From the NCBI RefSeq assembly GCF_005503695.1, contig NZ_SCMU01000026.1, positions 1-41,806 on the forward strand: a DNA stretch of 41,806 nucleotides, in the 5' to 3' direction. The notes below the pieces were generated by a model. It was not told where the DNA came from. It made no database searches and saw only the letters and a list, made by a program, of their open reading frames with translations. Both the position numbers and the translations under genes were made by a program. The stretch's first letter is position 1, and every line of letters begins with the position of its first letter. Source of the DNA: Sphingopyxis sp. 2PD (lineage in GTDB: Bacteria; Pseudomonadota; Alphaproteobacteria; Sphingomonadales; Sphingomonadaceae). Positions 16,426 through 25,049 of the stretch are shown here, piece by piece.

Positions 16426-16986
16426 TTATCGCGACGGGCCCCCAACGATTCCAGTGAATTTCGAGAGTGCGCGGACGCCTACCGCTGGGCGAACGCCCGT
16501 CAGCATCTTCGCGGCGAGATAGAGGTTGCGCGCTAAATTGGGCGCATGATCGGTCCCGACGGCGATTGGAATGATCCGGTTCGTATCGTTCATCGGACGC
16601 ACCCATGCGACCGGATGCCCGATCCAGGGCAAGCCGAGCCGGCCCGATCGCAGCATCGCTTCCTGCGCGGAAATGGCGCGGACCTGCCAGCCATATCGCC
16701 TTCCCAGACTTCCGAGCTTGGTCCAGAGATCGGCGCAGGGAACGCAGCCGGGCGCGGTGCTCATCTCGACGACGAAGGCCGAACTGCGTCCGCGCAGTTC
16801 CTCGGTAAAGTCCGGCGGGAAAGCGCGCGTCACCGGAACGCGCGAGAGCCAGTGGTTCATCGCCGCAGTTGTTCCGACCGGATGGATCGCGGCGCGCGCT
16901 GCATCCTCGCGGCTGACAGTCTGCGCCATGCCGGGCGAAATGACTAGGATGCTCATGCTCAGCGCGCTTGCACATCGCGCCAACAT
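16426..16986 (-). CDS. TrbB-like periplasmic thioredoxin-fold protein of the tra operon
   Basis: This 186-aa protein has a signal peptide (CASALSMSILVISPGMAQ) and a thioredoxin-like redox motif in STAPGCVPCADLWTKLG (CVPC), followed by RRYGWQVRAISAQEAMLRSGRLGLPWIGHPVAW. It lies between traF and traH, the place that disulfide isomerase TrbB has in F, so a role in folding Cys-rich TraN/TraU/TraH is likely. ATG 16986 has an AAGGCGAG site upstream. It is now cut off from traF by one toxin-antitoxin pair and from traH by two more cassettes. A diverged copy of its 3' end lies at 15060-15275. Confidence 0.8.
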   Translation of the reverse strand: MLARCASALSMSILVISPGMAQTVSREDAARAAIHPVGTTAAMNHWLSRVPVTRAFPPDFTEELRGRSSAFVVEMSTAPGCVPCADLWTKLGSLGRRYGWQVRAISAQEAMLRSGRLGLPWIGHPVAWVRPMNDTNRIIPIAVGTDHAPNLARNLYLAAKMLTGVRPAVGVRALSKFTGIVGGPSR

Positions 16987-17050
16987 ACTGAACTCGCCTT
17001 GCAGGTAAGGGGATTTGCTCTTACCTTGTGCTATTGAAAGGACTCGCCAC

Positions 17051-17302
17051 ATGAACGCTGTTACCATTACCGCGAAAGGGCAGGTCACGCTGCGGAAGGA
17101 ATTGCTCAGGCATCTCGGCGTCCATCCAGGCGACAAGATCAGCTTTGACAAACTCCCCGGCGGTGAAATCAAGATTCGGGCCATCAGGCCTTCCGGAAAG
17201 ATTGAGGATTTCTTCGGGTCACTCAAGCGGGAAGGCCAGCGGCCCATCTCGATCGAGGAGATGAATGAGGCCATTGAAAAGGGCTGGGCCGGACAGCTGT
17301 GA
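17051..17302 (+). CDS. AbrB/MazE-type antitoxin
   Basis: This 83-aa protein starts with a swapped-hairpin SpoVT/AbrB domain: MNAVTITAKGQVTLRKELLR, HLGVHPGDKISFDKLPGGEIKI. A toxin-binding tail follows (KIEDFFGSLKREGQRPISIEEMNEAIEKGWAGQL). ATG 17051 is chosen over an upstream in-frame start because GAAAGGA precedes it and the AbrB motif begins there. Its stop overlaps the GTG of the PIN toxin. It diverges from the TrbB-like gene. Confidence 0.9.
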   Translation: MNAVTITAKGQVTLRKELLRHLGVHPGDKISFDKLPGGEIKIRAIRPSGKIEDFFGSLKREGQRPISIEEMNEAIEKGWAGQL

Positions 17303-17709
17303 AAATTACTGCCGACACCAATATCCTCGTCCGATCCGCAACGCTGGACGATCCCGTTCAAAGCCCCTTGGCAAAAAAGCTCCTGAAGGAAGCAGAACTT
17401 GTTGCTGTGACGCTTCCGGCCTTGTGCGAGTTCTGCTGGGTGCTCAGAAAAGTGTATCGCTATGAGGCGGCAAGGGTCGCTGCATCGGTCAGATTGCTTA
17501 TCGACGCCGGCAATGTCGCAGCGGACCGACAGGCTGTTGAAGCGGGGCTTGCAATACTGGAGCAAGGTGGAGACTTCGCTGATGGGGTCATCGCCCACGA
17601 TGGCCAATGGCTGGGAGGCGAGACCTTCGTGAGCTTCGATCGAGGCGCTGTTGGCCTTCTGGCAAAGCATGGGCAATCTGCGATGAACCCCGATCAATCG
17701 AAAGCTTGA
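17299..17709 (+). CDS. VapC-type PIN-domain toxin (AbrB-paired)
   Basis: This 136-aa PIN protein starts at GTG 17299. Acidic residues occur in ITADTNILVRSATLDD, ALCEFCWVLRKVYRYE, GGDFADGVIAHDG and TFVSFDRGAVGLL. Its closest appearance is to VapC toxins paired with AbrB-type antitoxins (FitB-like). It overlaps the antitoxin stop and converges on traF, with 35 nt between stops. The pair looks complete and separates traF from the TrbB-like gene. Confidence 0.9.
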   Translation: MKITADTNILVRSATLDDPVQSPLAKKLLKEAELVAVTLPALCEFCWVLRKVYRYEAARVAASVRLLIDAGNVAADRQAVEAGLAILEQGGDFADGVIAHDGQWLGGETFVSFDRGAVGLLAKHGQSAMNPDQSKA

Positions 17710-17744
17710 TCCAACTGCGCTGCGCTGCTCGGCAATAGACGCTG

Positions 17745-18623
17745 TCATCGACGCGGCTCCAAGCCCGCACCGACGAGGTCGCCGCCCAACACACGGGGAT
17801 CGGTCGCGGAAACCGGCCCATTGCCGAGTGCGTCGAAGAAACCATCTTCCTCGCCCGCGCCGGTCAGGAACTGTTCGGGCCGAATGTCGCCGAGCATCAG
17901 CCGCACGGCCTGGTATGTGGTCTGCGCGAGATTGGGATAGGATTCGACACCCGACGCGATCACCATCCTTGCCGAGCTGTCGCGGCGGATCACCATCGTC
18001 GTCGGTGTCACCTCGACGCCGAAGCGCTGTCCGAGCTCCGGTCGGCGCTCGAGATCCATCTGTGTGACCTGCCAGCCCGTCTCCTCGCGGAACCGTTCGA
18101 GGATCGGCCATTGCACCCGGCAATAGCCACAGGAATTCCGCGAGAACATGACGAGCGCGAACTGGCTTGCGTGGGCGCGGAGATACCGGCGGCGAACCGC
18201 TTCCTTCTCGGCACCCATCGCCGCGCGCGCGTCGCCGACGATCGGGTTGGCGGACTTGGCATTGAGTTCGGGGTTCTGAAGCAAGGCGATCTGAGTCACG
18301 CCTGCGAACGCACGTGCCTTGCGCCGCGCGAAGTCCTGCAGCCGCCAGAAGTCCGCGACCGCGTCGACGGTGAGCACGGTCGCTGCATAGTCGCGTTGCT
18401 GCTCGATCAGCTTGCGGATTTTGGGCGGCGTCCATGTCGCCAGTTCCGCCATCGGCGGTATCGCCGGCTTCATCAGCGCGTCGGGCTCGGCATCCGCATC
18501 TTCGACCGGCGGCGGTGCCTGATACCACCAATAGCCCTGCTTCGGTTCGCGGGTGGGTGAGGTCGGCTGCGCGGCGGCGGGGAAGGCCGTGATGAGCGCC
18601 GCGAGGAGGGCAGGGCGGATCAC
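17745..18623 (-). CDS. traF: Conjugal transfer pilus assembly protein TraF (thioredoxin-fold)
   Basis: This 292-aa F-type TraF starts at GTG 18623, overlapping the stop of the S26 peptidase gene (GTGA). It has a signal peptide (RPALLAALITAFPAAAQ), the family stretch GYWWYQAPPP, and a C-terminal thioredoxin fold with CGYC (MFSRNSCGYCRVQWPILERF) and a cis-Pro loop GVEVTPTTMVIRR. TraF acts in the periplasm in pilus assembly and folding of the outer membrane complex. Unlike F TraF it keeps a CxxC pair. The end (ALGNGPVSATDPRVLG) is typical of alphaproteobacterial versions. Confidence 0.92.
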   Translation of the reverse strand: MIRPALLAALITAFPAAAQPTSPTREPKQGYWWYQAPPPVEDADAEPDALMKPAIPPMAELATWTPPKIRKLIEQQRDYAATVLTVDAVADFWRLQDFARRKARAFAGVTQIALLQNPELNAKSANPIVGDARAAMGAEKEAVRRRYLRAHASQFALVMFSRNSCGYCRVQWPILERFREETGWQVTQMDLERRPELGQRFGVEVTPTTMVIRRDSSARMVIASGVESYPNLAQTTYQAVRLMLGDIRPEQFLTGAGEEDGFFDALGNGPVSATDPRVLGGDLVGAGLEPRR

Positions 18624-19222
18624 AGCAGCTTCTCCATGCGGGTGAGGCGCGCGATCGGCACCGGTCCGTAATAGCGGCTGTCGAACCCGCTCGGGTGCAG
18701 CGAGCCGACATAGATCAATCCCGGCGGGATCAGCCCGTGATCGGGCCGCCAATAGTCGAGCCGCTGGCCATTTCGCCCGTAGGGCTTGGTCACGCCGAGC
18801 AGGACGCCGTCGCAATAATACCACCCGTCCATGGCGTGGGGCTCCATCGTCGACGGTTTCTCGATCAGCGATATGCGCTCGCCGGGCATGCAAAGCGCGC
18901 GCTTGGTCACCTTGACCGGTTCGGGGCCGGCCAGCGGATGGGAGAGCATGAACAGGACGAAATCGCCCTTCTCGATCGGCCCCGGCGCCGCGCGCACCGC
19001 CCAGGCGTCGATCGACGGCGACATCACGAGAATGGCTTGCTGCATCGCCCAGCACGTCAGAAGCCCGAGTGGCACAACGATCGCCGTCGCCTTCCAGAGC
19101 CGGTCGGGGCGCGCGGGCTCGCCGAGCCCCGGACTGCCGAGCGCAACGGCTGCGCGCCGCGGCAGTCCCTTCAAACCGATCGCCAGATGCTTACCGGCCT
19201 TCCAGGCGAGACTGAGCATCGC
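18620..19222 (-). CDS. Conjugative signal peptidase, S26 family (RP4 TraF-like)
   Basis: This 200-aa S26 peptidase (start ATG 19222; an upstream frame to 19282 is open) has an N-terminal membrane helix (ATAIVVPLGLLTCWAMQQAIL) followed by the Ser region MSPSIDAWAVR and the Lys region VKVTKRALCMPGE. The C-terminal box is LIYVGSLHPSGFDSRYYGPVP. Such enzymes process or cyclise pilin in RP4-like systems. It overlaps trbC by 32 nt and is coupled to traF. It may mature the missing TraA pilin. Confidence 0.88.
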   Translation of the reverse strand, partial: AMLSLAWKAGKHLAIGLKGLPRRAAVALGSPGLGEPARPDRLWKATAIVVPLGLLTCWAMQQAILVMSPSIDAWAVRAAPGPIEKGDFVLFMLSHPLAGPEPVKVTKRALCMPGERISLIEKPSTMEPHAMDGWYYCDGVLLGVTKPYGRNGQRLDYWRPDHGLIPPGLIYVGSLHPSGFDSRYYGPVPIARLTRMEKLL

Positions 19223-20084
19223 GCACCTCCTCTTTTCCGCCGAGGCGGGCAATTTCTTCGAGCAAACCGGAAAGGGCGGCATCGCCGTAAGCGATATGGC
19301 TCCCGCGCGGACTTTCCTCCTCGCGCTCGCAATAGGGGAGCACCGGATCGCCCGGGATCATGGCGAGCGCGGGCACGCGGGTGACGCCGTGCTGGCGAAA
19401 GACCAGCGGGTCGACGATCACCTGCACGTCGCGCATCACGCATGCCGGTCCCTCGCAGCCGGGATCGAGGCGGAGAATCTCGGCGGTGAGCTTCGCCATC
19501 GGCGCGACCTTGGCCATCCCGCCCGGCATGCCGCGAAACGCGAGGACACCGCGTGCCTTCTCGAGCTGCGCTGCATAGGTGCGCAGCGTTGACGACGGCA
19601 TCGACGAGGAGACGAACAGCACAGGCACCCAGCCTTTCGCCGCCGGCGCCGGACCGGCATCGGCGACGGCCTTGATCTCGGGCGCTTCGAGCCCGAGTGC
19701 CTGGCCGAGCCGCTTCGCCATCGCCTCGCGCTCTGCGGCGAAGCGGTCTTTGCCGGTCTCAAGCGCATCGCGGGCGCGGGCTTCCATCGCTGGCGACTTG
19801 GCACGGTCGCGCATCGCCTCGAAGGCGCGCCGGCGTTCGACCTCGCTCGGCTTCGGCAGGTCAGATGGGCCGTTTTGCTGTTGGGCTTTGCGGCGCGACA
19901 CCGCGCCCTTCAGCCGGTCCATCGCCGCTTCGCCCTCGCGTTCTACCTTCTCGCGCGCCGACGGGTTGTCGTCGATGCCCGGCGATATTTGCGCTGCGGC
20001 AAGGCCGGCGATGCCGGCTACGTCGGCGAGCGCCACCGCGAGTACGGCGCGGCGCCTAGCGGCCGATGGCCTGCATATAGGCAT
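19191..20084 (-). CDS. trbC: Type-F pilin assembly protein TrbC
   Basis: This 297-aa F-type TrbC has a signal-like N-terminus (AVLAVALADVAGIAGLAAAQ), an Arg/Glu-rich helical middle, and the family C-terminal domain with VPVLFVSSSMPSSTLRTYAAQLEKARGVLAFRG, CEGPACVMRDVQVIVDPLVFRQHGVTRVPAL. The last part has a thioredoxin-like arrangement. TrbC is periplasmic and needed for F-type pilus assembly. It overlaps the preceding TraN-like gene by 29 bp. Confidence 0.9.
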   Translation of the reverse strand: MPICRPSAARRRAVLAVALADVAGIAGLAAAQISPGIDDNPSAREKVEREGEAAMDRLKGAVSRRKAQQQNGPSDLPKPSEVERRRAFEAMRDRAKSPAMEARARDALETGKDRFAAEREAMAKRLGQALGLEAPEIKAVADAGPAPAAKGWVPVLFVSSSMPSSTLRTYAAQLEKARGVLAFRGMPGGMAKVAPMAKLTAEILRLDPGCEGPACVMRDVQVIVDPLVFRQHGVTRVPALAMIPGDPVLPYCEREEESPRGSHIAYGDAALSGLLEEIARLGGKEEVRDAQSRLEGR

Positions 20085-21165
20085 CGATACGATCCTTCAT
20101 GTCTGACTGGATGTCGGCCTGCGCGCGGGCCTGAACTTCCGAATAATATTCGGAGAGGTCCATTCGGCTGAAGTCGAGCGCTTGGAACTCTTCGGGCGTG
20201 AACCCGCGGCAGTTCGGCGTCTTCACCGGTCCCCAGCCATCCGCGAACGACTTCAGCTGCGGGCGGCCCTGTTCCTGGATGATGCGGCCGAGCTTGGTAT
20301 TGAAGCAGCAATGGCTGCGCGACTTCTGGACGCAGATGCCGAGGATCTTCGACGAGCAATAGGAGCCGACCTCGACGCACATGCCCGAGCCGCGTAGCAT
20401 GCCCGTCTCCATGTCCTGCTGGTCGCAGGAGGAGAGGAGGAACTCGATCATGACGTTGACCGCGAGGCTGATCGCGATCGAGGTCGGATCGATGCCGACA
20501 ATGATCGCATTGGCGCCCGCGCTCGCCGCCTGGCTTGCCGTCGCGCCCGCCTGGAAGGCGGCATAGGCGGCTTGGGCTCCGGTGAACACGCCCTTGGCGA
20601 TCGCGATCTTCGTCTGCGTCGACGCGATCGACGAGCCCATTCCGTCCTTGACGATCTTACCCTTGTCCTTGCAGCAGTTGGAAAAGGTTGTCTTGAGGCC
20701 CGCTGGGCGGCAGCGCAGCGCGCGGCCGCCGAATATCTCGATGTTCCCGAGACAATTGCCGTCGGTGTCGACTTCGCCGTCGGCGGGCGCGCCCGGATCG
20801 TCGACGACGGGTTCATCCTCGATCGGGTTTGCCGCGGTATCGATGCAGGCGTTCGGCGAGCAACTCGGCACGCCGCCGCTCGCCAGCGTCTCGCACGCAT
20901 ATTGCGAACCAAGCGGGCAGGACGACGCGCCGCCGGGCTCGGGCGCGCACGATGCCCGTTCGATCGGGCACTGCCAGCTACCACCTTGCATCCCGACGCA
21001 GCTAGCGGTCTCGCCCGCGTCGTCGGCGTCACCATTGCCATTGAGGTCGACCGCGCAAATCTGCTGCGCCTGCGCTGCCGACGCGTAAACGGCGAGCGCG
21101 AAGGCGACGATGCCGAACAGGATCAGCGCGAGGCGCGACGGCCAGAAGAGAAAGCGGCCCATCAT
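20056..21165 (-). CDS. traN: TraN C-terminal-type Cys-rich conjugation protein
   Basis: This 369-aa exported protein (signal LALILFGIVAFALAVYASAAQAQ) is rich in Cys. Its C-terminal half has the TraN hallmark: SRSHCCFNTKLGRIIQEQGR, PNCRGFTPEEFQALDFSRMDLSEY. TraN is an outer membrane mating-pair stabilisation protein. It overlaps the upstream 648-aa Cys-rich gene (ATGA), and the two together match the length of a large TraN, suggesting a split or duplicated TraN. A membrane-like segment (SIAISLAVNVMIEFLLSSC) lies in the middle. Confidence 0.85.
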   Translation of the reverse strand: MMGRFLFWPSRLALILFGIVAFALAVYASAAQAQQICAVDLNGNGDADDAGETASCVGMQGGSWQCPIERASCAPEPGGASSCPLGSQYACETLASGGVPSCSPNACIDTAANPIEDEPVVDDPGAPADGEVDTDGNCLGNIEIFGGRALRCRPAGLKTTFSNCCKDKGKIVKDGMGSSIASTQTKIAIAKGVFTGAQAAYAAFQAGATASQAASAGANAIIVGIDPTSIAISLAVNVMIEFLLSSCDQQDMETGMLRGSGMCVEVGSYCSSKILGICVQKSRSHCCFNTKLGRIIQEQGRPQLKSFADGWGPVKTPNCRGFTPEEFQALDFSRMDLSEYYSEVQARAQADIQSDMKDRIDAYMQAIGR

Positions 21166-23108
21166 CGCGCTGTCGCCGTGCAGGCGAGATCGGCGCCAGC
21201 GAGCCTGACCGTTTGCATCATGACCACCGCCTCGGGAAAGGTATCAAGGCAGCCGCAGGGCGTGACGATGGTCTCGCCGGGACCGGCGGGACAGACATTG
21301 CCCGGTGAGCAGGCGTGATAGAAGGTGTCGAAGCCGGTCGGGCTGGTCTGCTGCGCGCCGACGACGCCCGCAGGCGCCGCGTCGGTATTGGCTTTCGCAG
21401 AGCGCGTCTTGCAGACCGCCTCGCAAGCTGGAACCGAGCCGCGATCGGGAAGCGCGAAGGCGCGCGTAGACGCGGCGCTGCCGCCGTCGGCCGTCCGAAC
21501 GCGGTCGGCGAGCAGCGTCTCGGTCGAACGATCGATGATATAGGCGCCGCGCGACAGGTCGGGTTCGGGCATCGCGCCGGTGTCGATCGCGCATTTATAG
21601 GTCCGCTGGCGCAGGAAAAAGTCGCGGGTAAGGGTAGCGGTGCAACTGCCCGTGCCGAACTGGCGCGACCGCGGGAGGGGGCGAAGGCCGGTGCCGACGC
21701 CGTTCAGAAACGTCTGGACGCCATCGACGCTCTCGCTGTCGAGGCGGCACTTTTGATTGGCGCCAATATCTTCGCACTGGTCGACGAGCCGGTCGCTCGG
21801 TTCGCATGCGTCCGAAACGCGAATCTCGACGTCAACCAGTCCCCATTCGGTCGTGAGAGGCGCACCGCCGCCGCCGCCGCGCACGCGTGCCGACACCGTC
21901 GTCGGCCCCGCCCGCAGGTCGGTGGTAAAATCATAGGAGGTGTAATTGCGCGCCGCGCCGCCATCGGTGCGGCAGTCGCCTGAAGGCAATCCTGTCGTCA
22001 GCCACGGACGCGGCCCCGCGGAGCCGACGACGCGGCCGTTGATGCGGCCCTGGACCCAGTCGTCGGCGCCCATCTCGACGATCCGCGCCGACAGGAGCTT
22101 CGCGGGGTCGCTGACTTCGAAGCGCGCGGTGAAGATCGGCGGCGCGCTACTGCAATTGCCATCTCCGATGATGCGAAAGCGTCGGCAGCCTTCGCCGCAG
22201 CCCTGAACCGAATAGATGACGCCCGTCGCGGAGACGATATCCTCATACGCGAGCGGCCGCAGTGTGACGTCGCGTTCGATCGTGCAGGCGCGGACCTGTT
22301 CGGCCTTGCCGATGCCGGCGGGCGATCCCTTGAGGCTCTGGAACAGCGAGCTTCCGGCTGCGGTCGCCGCGGCGTCGCCGAGGATCGAAGTCGGACGGCC
22401 GCGATAGGCTGTTTGCGGAAGGTCCGGCAAAGCCGTGCAGGCGGTTGATTGCGCTCCGACATACTGGATCAGCGGGCCGTTGATGCGCGCCTCGGCCACG
22501 CCGACGCGGGGATCGTGGCTCGTGAGTGCGCCGATCGCGCCGCCGCCGAGATCCTTGAGCACCGACGGCAGATTGTCCATCACGAGATTCGCGCCGCAGC
22601 TGTTGTTGACGCAGTAACAGCCCGCGAGTTCGGCCATTTCGGCGGCGGCGAGCCCCAGGTCGCCCGAGACATCGACGTTCCAACGATGATAGTTGCACGC
22701 GTTCCAGCTTCCGGGCTGGCAAGCGATGACGCCGTTGGCGCAGATGCCCGAGACGGGCACGGGCAAGGTGGACACGCGGTCGAAGCTGCCGTCGAGATCG
22801 GTGTCGCGGGCGATGCGGACGGTGTTGATGTCGCCCGTGCCGTCAGGCTGGATCAGGATTTCGAGGAGGCTCGATGTTTTCTGGCAGGCGAGACTCGGCG
22901 TAAAGCTCTGGCTGCGATCGACCGTCGCGATCGGCTGTCCGCTGAGGCCGGGGGTGAGGTAATTCTCCTGGATCGCCTTGCTGGTCGAGGACTTCGCGCG
23001 AGAAGCTTCCGCGGCTGCGCGCGCGCGGTCCTCGACTGACTGCGCCAGTGTGCTGGCGGAAGCCATTGCCGCCATCGGCAGCAACAGGAGAGAAACCGAG
23101 CGCTTCAC
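21162..23108 (-). CDS. TraN-like N-terminal-type Cys-rich exported protein
   Basis: This 648-aa protein has a signal peptide (SVSLLLLPMAAMASASTLAQ) and about 30 Cys. Visible parts include SFTPSLACQKTSSLLEILIQPDGTG, GCYCVNNSCGANLV and YSVQGCGEGCRRFRI, and the end SPGNVCPAGPGETIVTPCGCLDTFPEAVVMMQ. These are typical of the N-terminal and middle parts of large TraN proteins in alphaproteobacterial F-type systems. It lacks the C-terminal TraN box, which is in the next gene. It probably acts at the outer membrane in mating-pair stabilisation. The stop and next start overlap (ATGA). Confidence 0.8.
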   Translation of the reverse strand: MKRSVSLLLLPMAAMASASTLAQSVEDRARAAAEASRAKSSTSKAIQENYLTPGLSGQPIATVDRSQSFTPSLACQKTSSLLEILIQPDGTGDINTVRIARDTDLDGSFDRVSTLPVPVSGICANGVIACQPGSWNACNYHRWNVDVSGDLGLAAAEMAELAGCYCVNNSCGANLVMDNLPSVLKDLGGGAIGALTSHDPRVGVAEARINGPLIQYVGAQSTACTALPDLPQTAYRGRPTSILGDAAATAAGSSLFQSLKGSPAGIGKAEQVRACTIERDVTLRPLAYEDIVSATGVIYSVQGCGEGCRRFRIIGDGNCSSAPPIFTARFEVSDPAKLLSARIVEMGADDWVQGRINGRVVGSAGPRPWLTTGLPSGDCRTDGGAARNYTSYDFTTDLRAGPTTVSARVRGGGGGAPLTTEWGLVDVEIRVSDACEPSDRLVDQCEDIGANQKCRLDSESVDGVQTFLNGVGTGLRPLPRSRQFGTGSCTATLTRDFFLRQRTYKCAIDTGAMPEPDLSRGAYIIDRSTETLLADRVRTADGGSAASTRAFALPDRGSVPACEAVCKTRSAKANTDAAPAGVVGAQQTSPTGFDTFYHACSPGNVCPAGPGETIVTPCGCLDTFPEAVVMMQTVRLAGADLACTATAR

Positions 23109-23458
23109 GAACGATCACCGTCCACAGTGCGCGATCCATGCGCGAGCCGAAACAGGTCTCCCGCCCGGAAGTCATCGGATCCGGGCGAGAGGTGCCGATA
23201 GACGGCCTGGCCGTCGAACACCGTGAGCACCGCTTTTACCCGAGGACACGGCGGGATCAGGGCCGGTCTCGCTTGTGGCGATGGCAATTTACCCGTATCG
23301 TCTGCAGGTGGAGCGGCGCCCGAGAGGGGGCAGGGCGCCGCTCCCGCCTCGCGCGCCTGCCGGCAGCCACCGGGGCTGTGGCGGGCAGACCGGGCCGATT
23401 CCGGGCTGCGCACGAGACGATCGGGAAGTGCCGGGTCAGGGCGTCGAAATGCCGGCAC
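23105..23458 (-). CDS. Possible small protein between traU and the TraN-like gene
   Basis: A 117-codon frame starts inside the last 23 nt of traU and its stop overlaps the next ATG (ATGA). The first ~70 residues are Pro/Arg/Ala-rich and may be shadow-like, but the end (VKAVLTVFDGQAVYRHLSPGSDDFRAGDLFRLAHGS) looks like real protein. A shorter form with a non-ATG start is possible. Family unknown. Its position suggests a tra accessory gene. Confidence 0.45.
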   Translation of the reverse strand: MPAFRRPDPALPDRLVRSPESARSARHSPGGCRQAREAGAAPCPLSGAAPPADDTGKLPSPQARPALIPPCPRVKAVLTVFDGQAVYRHLSPGSDDFRAGDLFRLAHGSRTVDGDRS

Positions 23459-24524
23459 AGCAGATCGCTTTCTCGAAGAGCATGAACTGGGCGTTGTCCT
23501 TGCCCGGCGCGTGTTTGCCGGAGGTCCAGAGCGCGCCGGGACGGCCGATGTTGACGCACTTGCCGCCCTTCACCGGCTCCATGAGCTGGAGTTTGTATCG
23601 GCTCTTGGTCCAGATCGGCTGCGGCTTGAACGAGCAGCCGTCCGCCGAATGGATGGTCAGCGCGCCGAGCCGGCCCATCATGAACGTGCCGCGCGCTGCC
23701 AGCCCCGCCCAGGCTTCGACGCGGTCGCCCATGTGAATGTCGCCGGCGACAGGATAGGTGCTTCCCCAACTGCCCATGCACCAGAAGAGCGGGTCGATGA
23801 CCTTGCCCGCTGCCGCCGCGGCGCTGTCGGACATGCAGGCAAGGCCGGCCGCGGGATTGCCGAACAGGATGCCTTCGGGCTGGATGATCGCTCCCAGCGT
23901 CCCCGACTGCCAGGTCGGCATCACCTCGGTCATCAGCGCGACGTCGAAACCGTCATCCTCGAGGCACGGAAGATCGCTGAACATGTCGAGCATCTTCCAG
24001 ACCGGCGCGACATAATAGTGCATCTGCGCGAACAACTTCGTCGTGTTCGTGCCGTCCGAAATCGACGACTGGCTGCCCTGGAGCTTGCCGCCGGTCGCCA
24101 TGATGTCCGTGCCGAGCGCCATCATGCAGCCGGGTTCGGTCACCACGTCGATCATCCGGTTCGGAGTCCAGAAACTGACCTTGACACCGAACCAGAAGGT
24201 TGCACCTTTGCGGCACGCACACAGCGGTTTCGACGCCGATTGTGCGTCGAGCGCCTTGTCGAGCTTGTCGTAGCTGCCGGCGCGCACGCCGCCGATGGTG
24301 ATGGGGAAGATGCAGTTCCAACGCACCTTGGTGATCGGGTTGAAGATCGTGTCGCTCGGACATTTGGATGCTTGCGCTGGAGCGGGGATGAAAGCGAGAA
24401 CTGCGCCGAGCCCGACGGGTACCGCCCAGCGAAAGGACCGGCGCGTCTTCTTCGGCTCGACTTGGCGCCTGGCGCCGCTGCTCCCCGATGCGGAAGTCGC
24501 GCGCAAGTGTCGGCAAGCTGGCAT
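23436..24524 (-). CDS. traU: Conjugal transfer protein TraU
   Basis: This 362-aa protein starts at ATG 24524, with GGAG 7 nt upstream; an upstream Met at 24674 has no support. It has a basic N-terminus and signal (WAVPVGLGAVLAFIPAPAQA), then the family hallmark CPSDTIFNPITKVRWNCIFPITIGG and paired Cys (PLCACRKG). Downstream stretches GFWTPN-like (SFWTPNRMIDVVTEPGCM) and FWCMGSWGSTYPVAG are TraU-like. TraU is a periplasmic protein required for DNA transfer. Over 500 bp with a terminator separate it from traW. Confidence 0.93.
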   Translation of the reverse strand: MPACRHLRATSASGSSGARRQVEPKKTRRSFRWAVPVGLGAVLAFIPAPAQASKCPSDTIFNPITKVRWNCIFPITIGGVRAGSYDKLDKALDAQSASKPLCACRKGATFWFGVKVSFWTPNRMIDVVTEPGCMMALGTDIMATGGKLQGSQSSISDGTNTTKLFAQMHYYVAPVWKMLDMFSDLPCLEDDGFDVALMTEVMPTWQSGTLGAIIQPEGILFGNPAAGLACMSDSAAAAAGKVIDPLFWCMGSWGSTYPVAGDIHMGDRVEAWAGLAARGTFMMGRLGALTIHSADGCSFKPQPIWTKSRYKLQLMEPVKGGKCVNIGRPGALWTSGKHAPGKDNAQFMLFEKAICCAGISTP

Positions 24525-24893
24525 GACTTCTCCGTTCCGCCAGGTAGGGCGCTGAAAAGGTTGGATGAGGCTTCGGCGCTCTGTATGGGCGATTGGCCTG
24601 CCCGAAGCGGAGATGGACCCGCCGACATGCTCGTCGCAACCAGATGGGAAAGGATATGCCGCGGATGGGCACATCGTTGCCGCTATCAGCGGTGCGGGGC
24701 CGGCTTCCGTGACGCTGAGGTTGGATTTGCCGATCAGATGTCTGCTCGCGGTCCCGTCGCGTCCTTGCGGACCAGACCATGGCGAAGGGAAGGCACCAAA
24801 GCTCGCTTCTTGCGAAGCGAGTTCCTCCAGGCATCAACGAAGTCGACGATCGGGCCAAATGGGACCCTGCGGAATCTTGCGAACTTCATCGAA
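24525..24893. other. Gap between terminator and traU, no recognised gene
   Basis: A minus-strand frame of 51 codons (24734-24889, MKFARFRRVPFGPIVDFVDA...) exists but has no known relative that I recognise. A short inverted repeat (ctcgctt / aagcgag near 24808-24828) lies inside. The promoter and ribosome site of traU must be in or near this region, because a terminator closes the upstream transcript. Confidence 0.4.
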
Positions 24894-24934
24894 GTAAAAA
24901 AAGACGCCCGTCCAGCCGGAGCCAGGCGGGCGTC
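24894..24934 (-). terminator. Rho-independent terminator after traW
   Basis: On the minus strand the stem gacgcccg / cgggcgtc (24927-24934 with 24903-24910) is followed by seven T residues (24896-24902). The inner bases also pair partly (cctggctccgg). It lies about 115 bp below the traW stop and would end the traB-to-traW transcript, separating it from traU onward. Confidence 0.8.
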
Positions 24935-25049
24935 AAGATGAAGAACTCTGTCTTCGTTTCCGATTAGAGCTCCCCTGGGTCGCGGCGTCCGAATAGGCGG
25001 ATGACCGGATTTGCGATTGGATGAAGGCGCCAAAAAAGAGCTGGCGAAA

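Noticed and set aside
16987..18711. A long minus-strand open frame (to 18711) continuous with the TrbB-like gene
   Set aside because: Its upstream part is a shadow of traF and of the toxin-antitoxin pair, with Arg/Pro/Cys-heavy composition. The real gene starts at ATG 16986 with a ribosome site and signal peptide.
23223..24941. 572-codon plus-strand frame opposite traU
   Set aside because: It is antisense to TraU with low-complexity Arg/Ala/Gly content and no domain.
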